The notes beneath the pieces are model-generated. The model did no database searches. It saw nothing but the letters and a program-made list of their open reading frames with translations, and was not told the origin of the DNA. Below, one piece after another: positions 32,148 through 44,032 of a stretch of 64,000 bases of DNA. The stretch spans positions 25,668,001-25,732,000 of the forward strand of contig NC_060060.1 of NCBI RefSeq assembly GCF_020283565.1, written 5' to 3'. The stretch comes from Trifolium pratense. Its lineage: Eukaryota > Streptophyta > Magnoliopsida > Fabales > Fabaceae. Position 1 is the stretch's first letter, and every line of letters starts with the position of its first letter. The position numbers and the translations under genes were made by a program.

Positions 32148-32201
32148 GTTACACTCACCGGCTTAAGAAAGTATCTCATGCATATCCTCTCAACAAAAGA
32201 A

Positions 32202-35200
32202 ATGCAGCTCATAAAAATAATCACTTTTCTAAGTCTTTTCTTCTCTTCTCTACAACACTCTTTTTCTTCTTCACAAATTCAATCACATCCTTCACTTCAA
32301 CATCAAGCTGGTAATTATATCTATCATTAGTGTTTGTATTATCAATGAATGAATGCATAATAACCTTATAACTTGTTTAATTAATTTTTTTCTACCTTCT
32401 AAATAAATGATATAGTAGGAGTAGTAAATGGACACCAGCAGCTTTCTCTACCAACAATGCATAGAAAGCTAAGAATATTCACTAAAAAGGTAAAACATAA
32501 ATCTTAAGAAGCTTCTTTAGTCATCAAAGTTTCTTTCATTATTTATGCTACTTATTTATTTCTAACTATATGTTCCTATATATAAGTAGGTTAAAGAATC
32601 TGATGAAGCTAGAGATATTGTATCACACAAGGAGAAAGATTCCCTTCTTGCAGGTAATGATAAAATCATGTACTACTACTACTACTAGTTACTAGAAATA
32701 GCGATCACTTATTATCAAAAAAAGAAAGTGATCACTTCATTCAATGCAAAATATATTTTGTTTGTGAAGCACTAGCTTTTGTTCATCATTTTTTGCATTA
32801 CAAAAGCTTAGCAAGGATTTTTTTTGGTACATACTTAGCAAGGATTTGGTATCCTATAACCTAAGCTGCAAGGATCTAGTTATCTGTCCTTTTTGGTGCA
32901 ATGAATCAAGCTAGGTTTTATCATTTGAAGGTGTAAACTTTTAAATGGCAAATATATTATTACATAAATCTCTGTTCAAGACGAACAAAGATTAGTAAGA
33001 AAAAACTACATAACAGAGGCGTCGTATAAAACTAAACCAGCGAAAATATTTTATCAATAAAATTAGTATAAACTCACCATATAAACTATATAGGATTTTG
33101 CTAATACACACCCACTAAGAAATTTGAAGGAGTATTTTAGAAAGCTACACCCATTTGAAAAGGACAAAACACCCACTTTTTCCTTAATCATTAATTGTAA
33201 AATCTTTATTCTCTCTTTTAATTTCCGTCAGTCAGCAGATGGTCATCTTTCTTGACTCTCTCTTGCTTAATATGAGTGCTGTCAAATGATGAGCCACATA
33301 ACTAGTTAAATTGAGTAACAAAAATGAAAACTCAAGGCAATATATTACAAGCAAATACACCGTAAAAAATAAAATTACAAGCAAATACAAAATATTTTCT
33401 CTAGCAACAACAGAGAAGCCAACTTGAATTTTTTTTGTTTCATTCATAAAAAATATATGTTTGGTGCGCAAGATATGATAAAGATAGAATATGATAAAAA
33501 GTTGGATAAGAATAGGATAGAATAGTGGCAGGATAAACATATATACTGTCATGTGTTTGGTGCACACATGATAAGAAAGATGATATCATTATTTTATCAT
33601 ATCCTGTATTTGGTGCAAACTTAATATTGACATGATAAGATACATATTTATTTAAATGAAAACATTATTCTTGTAAAACAAATATATTTTTTTATAAAAA
33701 ATAAATAAATTTATATTTACAATTAACATAAAATAAGTAATGACAAAATTATCATTGTGAAATAATTTCATTTAATTCTAGAAAAGTGCATTGATAAAAT
33801 TAAAATTGTTATACACATAAGAAACATAAAGAAACATATTGCCAAAATTTAAATCGTGTCAAATTAAAACTTTCATAAACATAAGTAGTAAGAAATCAAT
33901 GAAAACGATAAAACAACAATATATTGTCAAATATTTTTATCAAACCGTACTTAAATTATATTATCAACGACTTAACAAATACAAGACGAGTAGTATCATG
34001 GCAATCCATAAATAAATAAAATGAATATTTTTTATAAGAATATTAATGAATATTAATTATAAAATAATAATAACAAGTATCAATTAAAATTAAAATAAAA
34101 AAGTATATAAAGATTAGTGTGTGTGAGCAATCAAGCAACAGGTCCATAGTAATATATCTCACGGGAATAAAAAAAATATCACTCTATCAAAAAAAAAAAT
34201 ATCAGGACATATCAAGTATATAAAATTATTTCATCAAAAAAAGTATATAAAATTATATGCAGTAAAAAAAGTATATAAAATTATATACGAAGCAAAATAT
34301 GTACCCAAAAAGTAAAAAATAAAAAATCATCAAAATGCATTCAATGGAAATTGAAGTGAGGAACATGTTTATTTTATCCTATCATGTTGCTAACTCAGCT
34401 TAAAATAAAGATTAAAATAACAAATGCTAACTAGGATAGGATAAACAATAGGTTTATTTTATCCTTTCTAATTGGTGCACCAAACAAGATATTTTAATAT
34501 AATAGGATTGTTTTATTATATCATGTCCCCCTATCCTACGCACCAAACATGCCTTATAAAGAATTAGTGATACAAATTAAATAAATTCAAAATGTATATG
34601 GTGTTAGAATCAGAGATACACAAATAGGAAAAGAGAAAGACGGCTAGGGTTTCAATAGAATACCAATAGCTTAACATTACAAAAAGGTTACTAGAGAATA
34701 TATAATAAAACCTAATGGACTCTAAACTAACAGGCCCAATAACATAAACTATTATTTTATTATCTAACACCTACTCTCAAACTCATGATGCATCAACAAG
34801 AAGCATTATGAGTTTGTCAAACAAAATACGAAAATAAAATAAACTACCAAATAAAATAAACTTCTAACATCACCCCTCAAGCTAAAGCTTACTAAGCTTT
34901 AAGCTTGTTACAAATTAGCCCTGACAACAAATCAACCCAATTAAGATCACGATCAACTAAGAGCAGCCATTTACCATCAAGGAGGGGAGAACCAAATCAA
35001 ATTAATCCAACATCCAATCCAATGCAGTCCAAGATAACCAAAAACCAAATCAATCGAACAAATTCAAACTAAACCAATCATAAGAATCAATATGGAGAAG
35101 TGCAATCAATCAGAAGAAGTGCAATAGGGAGAAGTGCAATGCAATCAGAAGAAGTGCAATAGGAAGAAGTGCAATACAATCAGAAGTGCAATAGGGAGAA

Positions 35201-36656
35201 GTGCAATAGGGAGAAGTGCAATGCAATCAGAAGTGCAATAGGGAGAAGTGCAATAGGGAGAAGTGCAATACAATCAGAAGAAGTGCAATAGAGGGAGAAG
35301 TGCAATGCAATCAGAAGAGAAGTGCAATAGGGAGAAGTGCAATACAATCAGAAGAGAAGTGCAATTGGGGGAGAAGTACAATGCAATCGGAAGAAGTGCA
35401 ATAGGAAGAAGTGCAATACAATCAGAAGTGCAGTAGGGAGAAGTGCAATGCAATCAGAAGAAATGCAATAGGAGGGAGAAGTGCAATGCAATCAGAAAAG
35501 AATCCAATAGAAACACAATAATCAAAACAAAGAGGGGGCACCTTATTAAACAATTCCAATGCGGAGACACGAAACAAAGCAACAACACCATGATGAAATT
35601 GAAACTCACCAAAGTCATCACTTCAAAAAAAAAAAAAAAAAAAAACAAGAAACAAGTGCCACACAAACAACAAACCCAATGCAACAAAAAAAACATTCCA
35701 TGCATCGAGACTTTTAGTGCACAAATTCCACTTCAAATAAAACTTAACCTTTCAAACAAGTGTGCCACATGATCCTGAAGATGCAAATTGACCATAATCT
35801 CAATAAATTGACGAAGGTGTGAGCGATGCAAATTGATGGAACCGTTACAACCCAATTGTGAAACCGTAGATGCAACCAACACAAAACAAATGCAACCTTT
35901 AGATCCATCAATACAAATCTTGCGATCCAACCAAAAACAAAACAACATGGCAAACACATTCCCAAACTATCGGGAACTCGGCAGCGGATTAACACCATTC
36001 AATTTAAGGAGGATCGAAACAAGCTCTCGATACCATGTTAGAATCAGAGATACACAAATAGGAAAAGAGAAAGACGGCTAGGGTTTCAATAGAATACCAA
36101 TAGCTTAACATTACAAAAAGGTTACTAGAGAATATATAATAAAACCTAATGGACTCTAAACTAACAGGCCCAATAACATAAACTATTATTTTATTATCTA
36201 ACATATGGTATGTCCGTATATATGTATATATTTTTTTTTCACCTTTAATATCCAGTTCAATGGACCGCCTAATTTGGTTCGGAAATTAGTTTTGGCATTC
36301 AATGGTTTCAGCCCCAACCTGATCAGAGTTGAGGGGGGTCGAAATGTGGATCTCCCTACCAAGTAGTACAACGCCAATCATCATTAGACCAACTAATGAT
36401 TGCTTATATATATGTACATATATCTTATATAATGAATTCAAAATACAATATTAATTTACTGAACATGTTTACGAAATTGTGCAACGTTACAGGGAAACAA
36501 AGCAAGAAACAGCAAAACATGGAGGTTGGGAGCAAAGGAACAAGACAAGAGTGGATAGAGGAAGCTGATGATCCATCACAATATTTTACTATGGATTATA
36601 ATCGTGTTAAAAGACGGCGTCCTATACACAACAAGAAATTGCCGGTTGGTCCATAA
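32202..36656 (+). CDS. RGF/GOLVEN/CLEL-type signalling peptide precursor (136 aa, four exons)
   Basis: The exons are 32202-32310, 32416-32489, 32590-32653 and 36493-36656; donors GTAATT, GTAAAA and GTAATG and acceptors TATAG, AAGTAG and GTTACAG keep one frame. The N-terminus (MQLIKIITFLSLFFSS) is a secretion signal. A conserved middle HRKLRIF follows, and the C-terminus holds MDYNRVKRRRPIHN. This fits the 13-residue root meristem growth factor/GOLVEN/CLEL motif: DY (tyrosine sulfation site) at its start, P-x-H-N at its end. It most resembles the GLV2/CLEL9 type. Such peptides are cleaved, secreted and sensed by receptor kinases in root growth and gravitropism. A KKLPVGP tail follows the motif. 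The third intron is 3.8 kb and full of insertions. Exon 2 has a TAGTAG acceptor that could give two forms differing by one residue. An in-frame ATG at 32178 would lengthen the signal. Confidence 0.85.
32940..33065 (-). mobile_element. 3' end fragment of the non-LTR family in intron 3
   Basis: GGCAAATATATTATTACATA, then TCAAGACGAACAAAGATTAG and GCGTCGTATAAAACTA match the corresponding end of the insertion at 31377-31881 (GGCAAATAAATTATTATTAA and CAAGACGAGCAGAGATCGG). It is a short minus-strand copy truncated near its 3' end. Confidence 0.55.
33457..34550. mobile_element. TIR element in intron 3 of the peptide gene
   Basis: The left end ATGTTTGGTGCGCAAGATAT and the right end CTATCCTACGCACCAAACAT are inverted, and ATGATATCATTATTTTATCA-type words recur inside. 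It is about 1.1 kb, very AT-rich and has no transposase. Target duplication and exact edges are unresolved. Confidence 0.55.
34602..36203 (-). mobile_element. Small LTR retrotransposon with identical 168-bp LTRs (TRIM-like), 1602 bp
   Basis: The LTRs at 34602-34769 and 36036-36203 look identical and are bounded by TG/CA. A perfect 5-bp duplication TATGG lies at 34597-34601 and 36204-36208. On the minus strand the LTR is followed by TGGTATCGAGAGCTT, a primer-binding site close to the initiator-tRNA-Met type (TGGTATCAGAGC). The internal region encodes no gag or pol, so it depends on other elements. Size and layout fit a terminal-repeat retrotransposon in miniature, probably Copia-related. It sits antisense in intron 3 of the peptide gene; identical LTRs imply recent insertion. 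Confidence 0.85.
35096..35510. repeat. Minisatellite GAAGTGCAATAGGGA / GAAGTGCAATGCAATCA
   Basis: About two dozen copies of GAAGTGCAAT are spaced 10-20 bp apart with two alternating fillers (AGGGA and GCAATCA or ACAATCA). The array lies inside the small LTR element and probably grew by slippage or unequal exchange. Reading frames that cross it on either strand are by-products. Confidence 0.85.
36250..36372 (-). mobile_element. SINE-like element, degenerate copy
   Basis: TTTGGTTCGG, TTTCAGCCCCAACC and GGTCGAAATGTGGATCTCCC run parallel to the better copy at 1725-1828 (ATGGTTCGG, TTTCAGTCCCC, GATCGAACAGTGGTCC). It lies near the 3' end of intron 3 of the peptide gene. Confidence 0.45.
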
Positions 36657-37017
36657 ACATAGGATAGGATAGGAGAATAGTATTATACACCCACCTCCTT
36701 TCATTTCTCTCCAATAAACATAACCTAGTTAGGACTTAGGAGTTTATTAAGGCCACAGTTTTGTCACAAAAGTGTGTAATTAGGAACTAAAAATAGGGAA
36801 ATGTTTTTTTAATTACTAGTATGAAAGTCTTTTCATTTATAAAATGTATGAATGATTTAGGAAAACATGGATCAACAACTTAATTAAATATGTTTTTGCA
36901 GTTTTATTTGTTTGTTCTTATCTTATTTAGAGGTTATTAATTAGGTTCTAGTAGAGTGTACTTCCAGTACATTTATATCTTGTACTTCTTTCGTTTTTTA
37001 TATTTATATAATATAAT
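36657..37017. other. 3' flank of the RGF/GLV-type gene
   Basis: AT-rich sequence, probably including the 3' untranslated region; no polyadenylation site can be fixed and no other feature was seen. Confidence 0.4.
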
Positions 37018-37412
37018 AGGGTCAAGATATGACACTAACTAGTTTGACACCAAATGTTACACCTCTCAATAATATTTTAACCGATATAAATTTTATAAAA
37101 TCCACCATTAGATTAAAAAGTTTATATCATATAGATCATTTGTGTGAAATTTCAGAAAAATCCAAGATCATTTGATATGCTATTGCGACATATAAAAATT
37201 AACGACGTATAAAAAAAGACGCAAACCGTTAATTTTGATGTATCTCAATAACATATCAAATGATTTTGGATTTGTATGAAGTTTTACATAAATAATCTAT
37301 ATGATATAAAATTTCAATCTAACGGTGGATTTTATAAAATTTATATTGGTTAAAACGTTATTGAGAGATGTAACGTTTGGTGTCAAACTAGTTGGTGTCA
37401 TTTGATCCTGAG
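37018..37412. mobile_element. Decayed copy of the long foldback element
   Basis: Outer words AACTAGTTTGACACCAAATG and TTTGGTGTCAAACTAGTTGG and most of both arms match 26488-26885, but the arms now differ from each other at many bases (for example AATATTTTAACC against GGTTAAAACGTTATT). It is an older copy of the same family. Confidence 0.75.
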
Positions 37413-37499
37413 ATAATATTATTAATATATTTGCATTAAAAAATGTTTTTTATTTTGTTTTTTTATTTTGCCTTAAACTCTTTGGTTTTCAGAAGAATG

Positions 37500-37990
37500 T
37501 CTTAATAATAGAATTCGGCAAAGCGAGACCTTTTTCTTGCATTGCTCTCATCTCTTTTTATATAACAACACACTTCAAGATCTCTTCCATATCAACAACT
37601 GTCTTAAGAGCCAAGGGCTCATTGAAGTGTATTGCCTTGAGGTCATTCTAGAATGCTCCCACGAACATTTGCTTATTATGGTTTGCGACCTTAATGGTGG
37701 CCTCACTGAAACGGAAAAAAATAGTCTTAGAGGGATTCTAAATGTCCTTGGCATATGTTGAAAAGGCTATTTTTTTGACCTTCACATATTTGTCGTGATT
37801 GAATATCGAGTTAGGTTCATGTGCCAACGGAGGGCGGCGTCCTTGAAAGTTTGCAACATGAGTTTGAACTTAAGGGACTCTACAACACCAATGATGACAG
37901 TTTGTGTTCTAACAATGACCCGGTTAAGGGATCGATTTTGCCATCAAAAGTTGGCAAATGATAGGATTTGAAGTTTTTTTGATACCTGAG
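37500..37990 (-). pseudogene. Ty3/gypsy gag fragment
   Basis: Read on the minus strand with frameshifts, the sequence gives FDGKIDP, VVESLKFKLMLQTFKDAALR and WHMNLTRYSI. This is the pattern of the retrotransposon gag capsid region (YDG-D-P ... FPTTLKDAALRWF). Several stops are present and no pol or LTR was found beside it. The plus-strand 74-codon frame is a shadow. Confidence 0.6.
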
Positions 37991-37997
37991 ATTGTCA

Positions 37998-38207
37998 GAC
38001 CCTGTTTGGCTCTACTTATTTTTCACTTTTTTTCTTCTCCTTAAAAGTAAAAAATTGTGTTTGACCCAACTTCTCCTTATTTTCTACTTCTTTACTTTAT
38101 TTCTCTAATTCGTTTAAGGAGAAATATAGTCAAATACAATTTTCTACTTCTCTATTTCTTTTAAGGAGAAGTAAAAAAGTAAAAAAAAAGTAGGGCCAAA
38201 CGGGGTC
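37998..38207. mobile_element. Short hairpin MITE
   Basis: The left end GACCCTGTTTGGCTCTACTT and the right end AGTAGGGCCAAACGGGGTC are inverted; the inner arms contain TTCTCCTTAAAAG and CTTTTAAGGAGAA. Non-coding. Confidence 0.65.
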
Positions 38208-38281
38208 AAGTTCCATCTTATTTATCTCGATATATGGACCAATGTGGATGAGATGATCCATCTACAAGGGAAAGGAAATGG

Positions 38282-38445
38282 ATCATGTGCAGTCGAATTT
38301 TCAATGCAGTCGTTTTATAGCCGTCCGATCATAATCGGACGGTTTAGATAAATGCAGTTAATAAATGCAGTTTTAAATCACGATCGTCTGATTTTGATCG
38401 GACAGCTGTAAATCAAGTGACTGCACGACTGCACCAAACATTCGA
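38282..38445. mobile_element. Possible MITE with TGCAGTCG/CGACTGCA ends
   Basis: GTGCAGTCGAATTTTC on the left and GTGACTGCACGACTGCAC on the right are partly inverted, and the inner CCGTCCGATCATAATCGGAC is a palindrome. Edges are approximate. Confidence 0.4.
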
Positions 38446-38792
38446 ATGCATGGAATCCTGGTCCATCTACAAGCGAGATTGCCCTAGTCCAAACTCAACA
38501 TAACATAAGGAATGCCTTTTTCTTTTTACTAGCAAATTTTTTTAATTAACAAACTAACCATAATATAAGACATATTTTTTTATGCGCGTTATATGTGCTT
38601 GCTAGTTTAATATAAAAAAATTGGGCCAAATATATCAATAATTATAAGTAAGAAAAAAAAGAAAAGAAATTGGAAGCACTGCTCTTCAAATAAAAGTCTC
38701 AATCATTTTTTCACATCGATTTTTCTCCAATCATCTTCAACCTCTCTCTATCTCTCTCCCTTCTTTTTCTGTCACTCAACTACACCACCAAA

Positions 38793-41700
38793 ATGGAAGA
38801 CTTCTGGAAGAGAGCCAAATCATTCGCCGAAGAAGCGGCAAAGAAATCGCAATCTATAACCACTTCCTCCGCCACATCTAGAATCGCCGATCTCGTCTCC
38901 GAAACCACCAAGAAATCAAAAGAACTCGCCGCCGAAGCTTCAAAGAAAGCTGAAGAAATCAAAACCGCTGCAATCCGTCAAGCTGATCAGATCAAGTCTT
39001 TCTCCGATAACATTTCCATTCCTCCTCAATTCTCCGCAATTGCCGCCGCTGCTACCGCAGCTACCACAACTGCCACTTCTACCGCACTTCCTTCTGCTCC
39101 TCAGGAAGAAGATTTAGAGAGATTCGGCGTCACCGATGATCTCAGATCCTTCGTTCAGGGTCTCACTTCTACCACCTTCAAACACTTTCCTGTCAATTCC
39201 GGTAATTTCTGATCTTTTTGTAGTTTTCAGTTTTTCATTTCCTGTAATTTTCTGTAATTCTTCAATCACATTTTTATGTAAATTTTTATTGATTAAAAAG
39301 TTTTATTTTTGTTTAAATAGAAATGATTTGTGTTATTTGTGCTGGTTGATTGAGTGTGTGATTTGAAAATGCAGATGAATCTGAATCTGAGGGTTCTGAT
39401 GTGCCAACTTCGGCCTCTAATGTTCGAAAGGATCTCAATGAGTTTCAGGAGAAGCATGCCACTCTTGTTTTAACTACTGTTAAGGTGAATTCAGAATTTC
39501 TTAAAATTAATTTTTATTCGAAGTGTGTTATATTGTTTCTTGTTGTAGAGGAATTTCATTGTGTGCATGTAATATGTAACCTATGTTTCGTATCACGGTG
39601 GGTATGTCAGAATTACGGTGACTTGCTGTGATTTTGCACAAGGCTATACTCCGTAGCTTATGCAAAATCACAGCGGATCACCGTGATTCTGTCATTCACA
39701 CCGTGATACCAAACATACACTTAGTCTATGTTTAGCTCCACTTTTGGAGGAGCCAAAGTTGATTCTAGAGATATGTTTGGTTCGTCAATAGTAGAATTGG
39801 TTTTTCCCTTAAAATGGATTCTACTTGAAGCTAGAAATTTTAGTTTCTGATTTTAGAATTGATTTTTACACACAAATTTATTGTTCAACTCACTTTTACA
39901 TGTATCCAAACATAAAGCACTTTACATTCAACTTAATTTTAGCCAAAATCAATTTTATAAATCAATTCACTAAAAATCAATTTTTCTCACGCAGAAGAAC
40001 CAAACATACACTAATATTTATATGATTGTTTATAAATTCATTTGAATTCATATGTGCACTTTTGTAATGTGTAGAAGGCATGTGAATCCTCCCCTGTATG
40101 GTTTGTTTTGAGAATTTAGAAAACTGGATTTTGAGTTGAGTTCTTTATTGGGTTTGTTTGTACTTTCTATTATCATGGTGTGACTGTCTTAAGATCCACA
40201 ATCCAGTGCTAGCAGAGAAAGTAAAGTTTGAAAAAACTGCATTTTTAGTTCTACAAACAGAAGTTACTATGTTGTTGGTTCATGGTAGAAATATTTCCCG
40301 GTGACGAGAATTTTAGTAATCTGAAGAGAGGAGTGTGGGTTTTCATGGTTTAATATCAAGTGCAGGCTCCCTTCTTTAGAAAAAAAATGAAGTTGAGGAA
40401 CCCATTTTGATTTTCATGCCATACCCTCTCCTTAGTTGATACTTGGCATTCTGAGGGATCTATCATTGTTTTTGTTCTCAATTTTCCATCTACTAAATCT
40501 CTTTAGTTCAATTTTTATTTAGGGTTAAATATGTTTTTGGTCTATAAAATTACCAAATTTCGTTTTTGGTCCCTATAAAAAAAGTGGCATGTTTTGGTCC
40601 TACAAATTTTTTATGCATACAGTTTTAGTCCCTATTTTTTATAGGGACCAAAAATATATTTAACACCTCAGCTCCTCTTCGCCCTCCGCGACAGCGAGAT
40701 AACTGAGCTTGACGATTGTGTTTTCATTAGAATATAGCCTCCTGCTCTGGTTCCTCCGACGTTGCCATCGCCGTGATCGTATGCAAATACACGACTAGAG
40801 TAGAAGCACGAGAATATTGAGTGAAAAAATAGTAACATGGAGAGGAAGATAGAAATGGTTTGGGCTTCAGTACTCTAATTGGAGAAAGCAAAAGAAGCAT
40901 AATTATATGATTCCAGTTTAAGGGAGCAACAAGGGTATTAGGAGAGGGGTGGTGTCTCATGGTGAAGGGAGAGGAGAGTAAATAATTTATGTATTTTAAA
41001 AATTTAAAACAATAAGAGTATAAAAACCTTGGTCTATGGTGGACCACCTAGCATGCTGGTCCACCCTAGCAATTTTTCACCTTATAATGCATCCCATTGC
41101 ACATATAATGATTAAGAAATGTATATATTACCCAGTCTTTTGTGTGCTTACTTCCATGCCTTTTTTTTTTCTTCCATTCTTTAAATTTAATGGTTGATAA
41201 TGTTGGTGTATTCTTATTGTAATGCATTGATTGAAAAAAAAATAAATTACATGCACACATTTGAAAATTCAAGTTGCATCTATAAAATTGTTTACCTATT
41301 TTTATTTCTTTACAGGAAATTTCAAGGTTGAGATATGAACTATGCCCACGTGCTATGAAGGAAAGACACTTTTGGAAGATATATTTCACACTTGTCAACA
41401 CTCATGTGGCTCCGTAAGTAGCATTCATTTTAACAGGTCATATAACATATTAGATTTTTTAATGTAGCCCCATAAGTAGCACACATTTAACAATAATTTC
41501 GGTTATTAAATTTTTTTCTGTTATTAAATTTGGTTACACAAGTATTTGACAAAGATCCTACTGTAGACAGACATTAGAGCTAAGTAAATAAGGCTTCTTC
41601 ACGTGATGGAATTAAATTATATTTAAGATTAAATTAATTAGTTGATCGCTATAACCCAATCTTCATCTGCCCACTCACACCGACCCCTGCTGTCGGCGTC

Positions 41701-43592
41701 ACCTCCCACAGAGGCGTATCATAAAATGTTCAATTTCTAAACCTATCACTGGCGACCCTAATTAGTTTGCTGAGCTCTTGGAGGCCCTTGTTGTTGGGAG
41801 TGGGAGATTTGGTGGAAAGATGACGATGGGGGATCTTCACTCTAGTAGTTCAGTTGCCAACTGGTGGTGATCTGTGCTGGATGAGATGGCGGTGAAAGTT
41901 ATCTCATGGAGAGAAAGTTTCATATAGTGATGGCTTTGCAGTGTTCAACAACAGGTCCGATGATACATGGTTTGTGATGGTTGCTGGCTAAACTTGCTGT
42001 GATTGATGATGAGCTCGTGTGTAGTCACTATGGGTAGTACATGGTGAATACAGTGCTTGTTGATGATGGGTGGCCGCTGTTAGATGGTATGGAGGCTGAC
42101 GTGTTTGTGGTGGCAAAGGGGGTGAAGAATGTTGGTAAAGACCCAAGTTCCGTGTTCTCTGTTTTTTAACGTTTTTGGATGGTTAAGATTTAAAGGCCAT
42201 GGGAAAACTCACGTTTTTGTAAAGTTGGTAAAGATACAGGTTCCGTTGCCATGCTTGGATATAGTTTTTCACTATTTGTCTCTGTTTAAACACTGATTAC
42301 AGCATGAAAAATTGTTGGCCACCTTATACAATTCAATAGATAACTTAACATCAAGAGTCTGATTACAAAAACATAAATCTTTAGGTAAAAGTGTGAGCAT
42401 GGTAAATTGATTGTATTATTAAAAGGCTATAACAAACATTTTCATGAAGTAGTTGGCATTTGGGAGGGATGTAAATAATTTGAGCCACGCATCTAATATG
42501 AGGGTAGTATTGTAGCATCTTTAAGGTATCCTCATTTAATACTTATGACTTTACAAGCAGGTATGAAAATCAATATATGGAGAAGCTGAGAGAAGCAGCA
42601 AAGAAGAGTGAAGATCCTAAGCTAGAGCAAACTGATATTAGTGGAGGAAGTGGAAAGGCCGAAGTAACCGGGAAGATTGTGAAGAGTAAATCTTCTAATT
42701 CATCCTCTACTGAGCAAGACTTGGATACATTTCTTCTTGGAGATCTTGAAGACAGTGATGAAGCTCCAGGTATCTTATTCAAAAGTTTGTTAAGATATGA
42801 ATACAGAAATATGCAGTTTACCTTGGCTTTTTGAATTTTGTTTATAGGATCAGTAACTGAAATTCTGCACATTGTGTAGAGATTTGTATGTGCATAAGCG
42901 TGAAGGCTTACCATCATTAAGATTATATTATAGAGAACTAACTTGATTTTGAAATCTTTTGGCAGACATTGCCTTTGATGGTTATAACTAAGATTTGTCT
43001 GTCATGTCACGAGCTGCTAATGCTATGATCTTGCATTGTTATTCGACATGTATTGATCATCTTTTACATATCTTTCAGATGATGGTGAGGGTAGCTTTGA
43101 TGATGATTTTGACAAGATTGGCAATTCTGTAAGTGCTTTTCAACTGAATCCACTTTGGTTTGGGATTCTTGTTTTCCGTTGGTCTAACATTCTTTAGTTA
43201 CCTTAATATTGTTAGAGAGCAGGCAAATAGGATGTTTCCTTTGAAAACTGACTTTGTTATTAACAAATACAATTATAATTGATCTCTAGATTTTGTGTCT
43301 AACGCAGCCCTACCAAATCTTCTAATAAGGTTGCCTATAGCAGTACACCCCATAATGGCCTGAGCTTTTGGACTTTGTGTGGATAATATGGATGAATAAT
43401 AGACCTAGTATTAGACTTTGAGTAGTTTTGTTGCTGTCGGCATCTATGGTTTTCGTCAGCATTTTATAGTAAACTTCAATAGTTGGTAGCTTTATTTTTG
43501 GTGAGATAATTTGTATTTATCATGCTACTGGGAATTTTCAGGATGTTGAAGATGAGAAGCATGCAAAGAAAACATCTGCTGCAACAGTATAG
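38793..43592 (+). CDS. BSD domain-containing protein (308 aa, six exons)
   Basis: Exons are 38793-39201, 39375-39484, 41316-41413, 42561-42769, 43079-43128 and 43542-43592; all introns are GT-AG and the phases agree. Residues 1-75 are an Ala/Lys/Glu-rich amphipathic helix (EDFWKRAKSFAEEAAKKSQ and following), and an Ala/Thr-rich linker comes next. The LRSFVQGLTSTTFKHFP segment is at about 120-136. The BSD domain follows, with its C-terminal half LCPRAMKERHFWKIYFTLVN ... HVAPYE including the conserved F-W pair. The tail is acidic with a DDEGSFDDDF-like stretch. BSD domains occur in TFIIH p62, synapse-associated and DOS2-like proteins; the exact role of this plant group is not known to me. A CT-rich leader precedes the ATG. 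Introns 2 and 3 (1.8 and 1.1 kb) contain MITEs. Confidence 0.88.
39581..39717. mobile_element. Hairpin MITE in intron 2 of the BSD gene
   Basis: CTATGTTTCGTATCACGGTG and CACCGTGATACCAAACATAC face each other; the inner arms GTGATTTTGCA and TGCAAAATCAC are also inverted. A non-coding hairpin element. Confidence 0.65.
39721..40014. mobile_element. Second MITE in intron 2 of the BSD gene
   Basis: The left end AGTCTATGTTTAGCTCCACT and the right end AAGAACCAAACATACACTAA are approximately inverted, with inner TTGATTCTA/AATCAATTT-type words. It abuts the preceding MITE. Frames inside are incidental. Confidence 0.5.
40522..40664. mobile_element. Short TIR element (GGTTAAATAT family) in intron 2
   Basis: GGGTTAAATATGTTTTTGGT on the left and ACCAAAAATATATTTAAC on the right are inverted, and GGCATGTTTTGGTCCTAC lies inside. 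Same family as 13537-14028 but internally deleted. Confidence 0.65.
40670..41050. other. Unclassified GC-richer segment in intron 2
   Basis: The segment is less AT-rich than the rest of the intron and has a 106-codon frame on the minus strand with no family I recognise. It may be an old insertion; no ends were found. Confidence 0.3.
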
Positions 43593-44032
43593 GTTGCTAA
43601 TTTACTTTGTTTTAGACTATAGTGAAAATGAAGTTTGCTGCTTGCAACTAGCCGAGATATCTGTCAGAGACGAATGGTTGTAGCTGTCTCGAGTTTAAGA
43701 TCGGTGGCTGTGGCACTATGTAGATTTGGTGAACTGGTGGAGAAAGCTTATGCAATTCGTTATTGTTTATTTGTTGACCGTACCTATATAGTGGCGGATT
43801 GGCTCATTAGATAAGATATTGATGAACCCGGGCGCTTTGCCTTGTACAGTTGACATATTTGTTGATGTTATTAGTATTACTAAATTCTTATATGATGTTT
43901 TATTCTGCGAAAAAAGCACCGGTATAATGATGCTAGGATAACCCACTGTTACTCACGCCGCCGCACCTCTTCTACGCGCCGCAGCAAAGCTGTGCACATG
44001 AAGCGTGAATAATGAATAGGCCCACCTACCAT
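43593..44032. other. 3' flank of the BSD gene
   Basis: The 3' untranslated region is expected here. From about 43920 a GC-richer stretch (CTCACGCCGCCGCACCTC) of unknown origin precedes a MITE. Confidence 0.4.

Noticed and set aside
35096..35510. CRISPR-like array
   Set aside because: Repeats of about 10 bp are spaced 10-20 bp apart, spacers are themselves repetitive, and the array lies inside a plant LTR element.
35733..35998. Minus-strand frames inside the small LTR element as gag or pol
   Set aside because: No gag, protease, integrase or RT motif can be read in any frame.
38793..38962. Minus-strand frame opposite exon 1 of the BSD gene
   Set aside because: A shadow of the Ala/Lys-rich coding exon.
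40727..41401. Minus-strand genes inside introns 2 of the BSD gene
   Set aside because: The frames of 106 and 111 codons have no recognisable domain, and the second overlaps the exon at 41316-41413 antisense.
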